A DNA stretch of 60,000 nucleotides from positions 44,418,758 through 44,478,757 of the forward strand of contig OX485805.1 in NCBI GenBank assembly GCA_950295325.1. Direction: 5' to 3'. A program made the position numbers and the translations under genes. Shown here piece by piece: positions 55,510 through 60,000 of this stretch; the stretch's first letter is position 1, and every line of letters starts with the position of its first letter. This stretch comes from Polytrichum commune (lineage: Eukaryota > Streptophyta > Polytrichopsida > Polytrichales > Polytrichaceae). The notes below the pieces were generated by a model. The model was not told the origin of the DNA, ran no database searches, and saw only the letters and a list, made by a program, of their open reading frames with translations.

Positions 55510-57525
55510 AGTTCACCCGTACGAACTATGGGGGTCTCAGATTTGGGCGGGGGGTAGCCTCCAGGGAAATTTCTGAACCCGACCGAAAACTGTTGCCCGC
55601 CCCGCCCAACTTTGAAAAAAATATTGCCCTTGCATTCTTGAAGGCCGTTTGACTACAAATCCCATATTTAGTGCACTTCGCCTTCAAGATCTAAAATCCA
55701 ATATATATGTGCACTTCCAATTAGTAAATATTAAGCAATCCATTGGGATTTCATTCCGGAAATGAAACCATCAATGAAGCACGTAATTAACTTGGAGGTC
55801 AAATAAAATTACAAAATCTTCATTAACATTGAGGTTATACTTTTTATGACTTACCATTTGAAATTGTCTTTGTCATTCTAAAATGACACTTAAATTTAGT
55901 GTGTTGGTTTAGTATGTATATTTTATAATATTTTAGTAACGCCGCCTACTTTCACAAGTATTCATATGGCTGTTGTGTGGGATTAGGCTGTTGTAGGTTG
56001 TTTTCGCCCCTCCTCCCAAATTGTTGTGACTGCCAAGGGAATCAGTAGCTGCCACGGTTCTATGAGGCGAGGAGAGGCTGTCCCACTGACTGGGAAATTC
56101 AGGTGACTGCAGAAGGTAGTAACTTTCAAATCTGTTACACTGGAAGTGGAGGTTGCCAAATTGGTGAGGGGGGCAGTTGAAGGATCTGATGTGACCATGA
56201 AAATAGGGGAAGGTGGCTGAGGCGAGAAGTGAACAGTAGGAGCTGCAAGGGTTAATAGGGGACAATAAGCATAAGTGGATGGATTTGTAATAGGTGCGTG
56301 TGGAGCCAAGTGGCAACCTAATGGTGTGGATTGAGAATTAGGGAGATTGAAGTAGGAGGGTTAGCCAAACTCTCATGTTGAGCTTGGTACGGGCATTAAC
56401 CTTGCTTAGGGAGATAATTAGGGAATTTAAAGGCTTGAAAGCGGTTGTGGTGTGTGGCGGTGACCACAAGGTAAAGGAGTATTTCTAAATACCCGTGATC
56501 TTGGGTTCTTGAATAAAGTTGTGTGTTTTGAGATTTACATTGGAGGGCACCGGGTGCCACGTGCAAATGGTTAAGTGTGGTCATTTAAGTATGTGCAAGC
56601 CATAGGCCTTCACACGGACTACGACGCATAAGGGTGGGGGTTTGGGGCTCACAACGACCGAACCTGTTATCGCATTCCATGTCACCTTCAGCGGCATCAA
56701 TGTCTGGGGAATGTCTCAACTCACGAACCACATGTGCAAAATTAATGTTGAATCCTGAACCCCAACTCACAGATTTCGGAGCTTTTAGCGCCATGTACTC
56801 TGGAGTCCAACTGGGCTCACCTACGGAACAACATGAGACCACAACTCTAGATAAGGACAGAATGAAAAATGAGTTTGCCACTCTTAAACGAATAATATGA
56901 TAGAATAATGTCATCTACATTTCTAAATCAAAGCTCATGAAGTTGTATCGGACACAAGAATTGAGACCATTGAGATCCACATTTAAGGTAGCGGGGCACA
57001 TTCCCGCTCGAATTTCAGATTGGCATGTTCATTGGGGAGTTATTAAAGGGGAATCAATCTTGGAAGATGTGCAAAGTACATTGGAAATTGGACCAATTGG
57101 AATAATTAATTTTGGATTAATATTGAATTAGTTATGAATTTTGGAAGGAGAACTCATAGGGGTACCCAAAACCACTCACCCCAAAAATGTACACCATGAT
57201 TACATAGAAATTTGAGGTTGGAAGCTATAATGTACCTCTTGTTTGGATAGGTCTAGTGAGCGGTTTAAGGACCCGAGCGGGAAAGGGCCCCTCTACCTTA
57301 TCACCCATACATGATTTGAAGCTCCTCAGAATAGGACAGTGGAGCTTAATCTATTCTGCACAAGTATGCATTTTTATGGCAATTAACTTGTAGCATATAT
57401 ACAAGCTTGTGCAGTTATTTCGTGTACATTTTGTCTTCGGACTCAAGTTCAATTAATGTTTTTACTCGCATGAGTATGACTTTGGCTTAGAGTTATCTAC
57501 TAAGTGTCAGGTTGGGCATTTATTC
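55510..57525. other. No gene recognised
   Basis: Short frames on both strands (for example 55933-56316 minus, 56585-56914 minus, 56634-56900 plus) overlap each other and show no domain. Nothing else stands out. Confidence 0.45.
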
Positions 57526-57531
57526 AACCAA

Positions 57532-57719
57532 AGTTTTGGTCGGGAGTTGGTTGTTTGGCAAAGAAATTTTTCTATGTTCGGGAAGCTTTCGGTGCATGCT
57601 TGGAGTGGGTGTGAAGGTTGTCCTTCAACGAAACCTCCACACTGTCTCCAATGATGCACAGAAAAGATCCCGAACATGGATAGGAACGTATGCAAGACAA
57701 CGGACTCCCGATCAAAACT
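57532..57719. ncRNA. Long imperfect foldback, candidate hairpin RNA locus
   Basis: The left arm (57532-57626) and right arm (57627-57719) are inverted copies along nearly their full length, with mismatches and few small gaps. Paired landmarks are AGTTTTGGTCGGGAGT with ACTCCCGATCAAAACT, CTATGTTCGGG with CCCGAACATGGATAG, and GGAG..GTGTGAAGG with CCTCCACAC..CTCC. Almost no loop remains. Long, slightly imperfect foldbacks of this size are how young plant MIRNA genes or small inverted-repeat transposons look. No known miRNA is recognised and no promoter is visible. Confidence 0.4.
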
Positions 57720-58414
57720 CCAGAAGTTGAGAAGCTAATGTAATAATGTTGCAGACTTCAGACCTTTCTGTCTGACGTGCGCACCATTCAGGATTCCCAG
57801 TAGCGAGAATGCACCAGATCATTTCATGTCCTGATCCCAACAAGGACGATTAACACGTGCACGCTGATAATTATGTTGTATTGTATTTCCAGCTGCATCT
57901 GCTTGGAAGTGACATCACCAAGTAAGATCACTAAGGACACGAGTCAACCACTGAAACCTCGTAAGAAGATGTTGGGAATGGTATGTCATCAATTAGGTAG
58001 CTGATGCTTTACCTGGTGGTTGGAGGTGGCCGGCCACGAAGCTCACAGGGAGCCCCGGAGGCCTTCCCCCACATGGGAGATGTGGGATTGTGGCCTGCTC
58101 CCCATGTGGTTTGGAGCCTCCAGGTGGGGACATTCATCCAATATTAGCGATTCTGAAGATGTTTTTGTCGATTTCGTACATGAAAATGGAGGAATATTAT
58201 AGTTCTATCTTTACAATATTGCAATTTGGCAAGTGTCGCCTCAAATAAGGGCTTCTCTTCACAACAGAAAGCGCACAGGAGCAAAGGAGTTAGGGTTTTG
58301 TTCTCGTGGGACCCAAGGCGTAAATGGCTTCTATCGGCTGGTGATGCCTTGGGAGCTGTGAAATTGTTGATTCCAGGGTTGTAGTTGCTCAGGATTCGCA
58401 CCAAAGCATGGTTC

Positions 58415-58652
58415 TAGATCAGTGCCCGGGAAGCTTTTGGGCGTAGTCGGTCAAGGTCCTAGTGATTCTAAATCCAGCCGGTTACATGTTAATGAGTTAA
58501 TTGGATCACGTTCATCCAGTCATTTAAGGAGTAGATAAATTCTGTTAGAACGACGAGAACATTCCAGAAAGATATTTTCTATTTGAATCAGGTTATGGGC
58601 CTATTGCGATCAAGATAACTCTGCTAATGTTTATCTAAATTGCTTTTACACA
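58415..58652 (+). repeat. Dispersed repeat, copy c, leading into a copia gag
   Basis: TCAAGGTCCTAGTGATTC and CCGGTTACATGTTAATGAG match the start of copy a at 10220. A copia-type gag begins right after it. Confidence 0.5.
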
Positions 58653-59010
58653 ATGGATAAGCGGGAATCTGAGTCCCTTGAAGTCTTTGACGGTGATAAA
58701 TTCTCTGTGTGGAAATATCACATGGAGGTTTGTTTCGAAGAAAAAGAAATAATGCCGATTGTCAACGGGACAATTCCGAAGCCACTAGAAACTGCAATAG
58801 AAGCGGAGAAGATCGCATGGCAGAAAGTGAACACTCAAGCACGGCGAATGATAAGTTCTTCCGTTTCTTTACCTGTTCTTGAAAACCTAGTAAATTGTTC
58901 TACTGCAGCCTGCATGTGGACAACACTCTGTGCATTCTACCAATAAAAGTCTAGAGAGAACATGGGGATATTAACTAAAATGAGCCAATTGGGCCATTAT
59001 GAGACAATTC
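58653..59010 (+). pseudogene. Ty1/copia gag fragment
   Basis: The frame starts MDKRESESLEVFDGDKFSVW, with the F-DG-x-F-x-x-W-K start of copia capsid (Retrotran_gag / UBN2 type), then CFEEKEIMPIVNG, ARRMISSSVS and CMWTTLCAFYQ. A TAA replaces the next Gln codon (58944-58946), after which KSRENMGILTKMSQL continues the family pattern to about 59010. Protease, integrase and reverse transcriptase are missing. The gag protein packages retrotransposon RNA; this copy is a remnant. Confidence 0.7.
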
Positions 59011-59043
59011 GTACCAATGGGAACGTGCATTGGGAACGTGGTT

Positions 59044-59594
59044 CACGAGTAAATATCCGTGAATTGCCATCATTGACAAGGTTTAGAACAAGAGGAAGGT
59101 CATCAACATAGACTAGGGCACTATTTCATGCACATTGGTGTATATATATAAGCTAAAATAATGCTTATTCTAGCCCACATAAAAACTTAGCCCAGTTGTC
59201 ACCATGGGTGTTCACTCGTGACCAACCAACACCCCGCAACAGATGAGCCTAGTATATCCATAATACAACATAAGTCGATACCACTAAGGAACAACCATGC
59301 GCATGTCAACAACTGGATGCAAATATAATGGGCCTAATCATAAAAGCTATCATGGGCACTTAATACTACTCAGAGAATACAAATACATCTAACCACGAGT
59401 GAACGCCCGTGACCAATCAACGCCATGCAACACACGATGCAAGATCCATAACACATGAAGGAAGGTCTACATGTCATATCCGACTACACAAATGAGGGTC
59501 AAAAAATCATTTGATTGAATCATAGATGCCACAGTGGGCACAAAAAATGTGAACAAAGTATATGAATTGTTGTATCCACGGGTGAACACCCGTG
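59044..59594. repeat. Spaced palindromes of the CACGGGTG-AA-CACCCGTG type
   Basis: Four copies lie at 59044-59061, 59203-59220, 59393-59410 and 59577-59594, the last a perfect 8-2-8 palindrome and the others with a few changes. Spacing is about 160-190 bp. Sequence next to two of them is also shared (GACCAACCAAC / GACCAATCAAC). Confidence 0.65.
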
Positions 59595-59620
59595 GAAAAT
59601 CTATCACCATAAAGGTCCGG

Positions 59621-60000
59621 CTATCTACAAGAGGAGTATGAATCCTTAATCATTTTCAACATCTTGTCATGAGGTTGTCTTTGAGCTATAGTACATTGCT
59701 TGCGCTTGACTTCTTCAAGCCGTTTTTTCTCCTCCATCAAAACTGTAGCTTCTCGAAGTTGTTTCACCCTTGCAGCCACGTAATCAGACATGGATGAGGT
59801 GGTATTGGGTGAACTACACCTCCAACATCCAGAACTATTTCCCGAGCCCGTGGGCTCATTGGGGTGAGTGGTTTGGAGAGAAAGGTGTCTCTTCACCCGA
59901 GCGCGTGTGACCGGACCCGCAACATCGACCGGAACAGCCTCCTCAACCGCGACCGGAACAGCCACCGCAACCGCGAGCGCAACATCGTGTGTTTGGAGCA
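59621..60000 (-). CDS. Unidentified protein, C-terminal part, runs off the window
   Basis: An open minus-strand frame enters at the window end and stops at 59621 (126 codons inside the window). It has a Val/Ala/Pro-rich start with several near-repeats of AVPVAVEEAVPVDVAGPVTR. A basic Ser/Thr-rich part follows, then a probable coiled coil (ARVKQLREATVLMEEKKRLE) and a short basic tail. No family is recognised. It lies next to the CACGGGTG palindromes, so it may belong to a different mobile element of similar style. It could also be a chance frame, given the repetitive start. Confidence 0.4.
   Translation of the reverse strand, partial: LQTHDVALAVAVAVPVAVEEAVPVDVAGPVTRARVKRHLSLQTTHPNEPTGSGNSSGCWRCSSPNTTSSMSDYVAARVKQLREATVLMEEKKRLEEVKRKQCTIAQRQPHDKMLKMIKDSYSSCR

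Overview
The window reads as repeat-rich nuclear DNA of a land plant. The signs are TTTAGGG-type telomere-like runs, an NLR-type leucine-rich-repeat array, LINE, copia, CACTA, solo-LTR and MITE relics, and genes with GT-AG introns. The style of the LRR array suggests a bryophyte, lycophyte or fern, but this is a guess. I see no housekeeping gene, no rRNA or functional tRNA gene and no CRISPR array. Almost everything recognisable is mobile DNA.

Layout. 1-3.4 kb: an LRR gene relic (minus strand) with stop codons. 3.4-5.6 kb: the 3' part of a LINE. 5.6-12 kb: no solid gene; a MITE, purine-rich tandem repeats and one copy of a dispersed repeat. 12-54.8 kb: three generations of one family of very large terminal-inverted-repeat transposons, nested in each other. 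The oldest, element 0, is a decayed relic in pieces between 12.0 and 54.78 kb. Element 1 (14492-46817, flanked by AACA/AACA) sits inside the element 0 transposase gene. Element 2 (24240-39939, flanked by TGAT/TGAT) sits in inverted orientation inside the centre of element 1. Without element 2, element 1 is about 16.6 kb; element 2 is 15.7 kb. Both start with AACACTATATTCG. 54.8-60 kb: relics of a copia element, a 190-bp foldback, a second kind of palindrome array and an open reading frame running off the window end.

Build of the large element. Two multi-exon genes point away from each other, with about 5 kb between their start codons. Gene I (two coding exons, about 998 aa) resembles the DUF7869-type RNase-H-fold proteins and is the likely transposase. 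Gene II (at least four coding exons, about 1,600 aa or more) has a ParB/DGQHR-like IDGQHS motif, an unknown conserved module, an acidic proline-rich part with a coiled coil, and an FCP1/NIF-type phosphatase-like domain. An 18-bp palindrome, TACGAACG-NN-CGTTCGTA, occurs about 55 times. It is confined to elements 1 and 2, mainly in the presumed 5' leader introns of both genes and in the first three coding introns of gene II, with two copies inside a coding exon.

Both copies of both genes carry lesions, and the lesions differ between copies. No intact autonomous element is present, but the undamaged structure can be read by comparing the two. The combination of large size, gene II, 4-bp target duplications and an element-specific palindrome family is the most unusual thing in the window.
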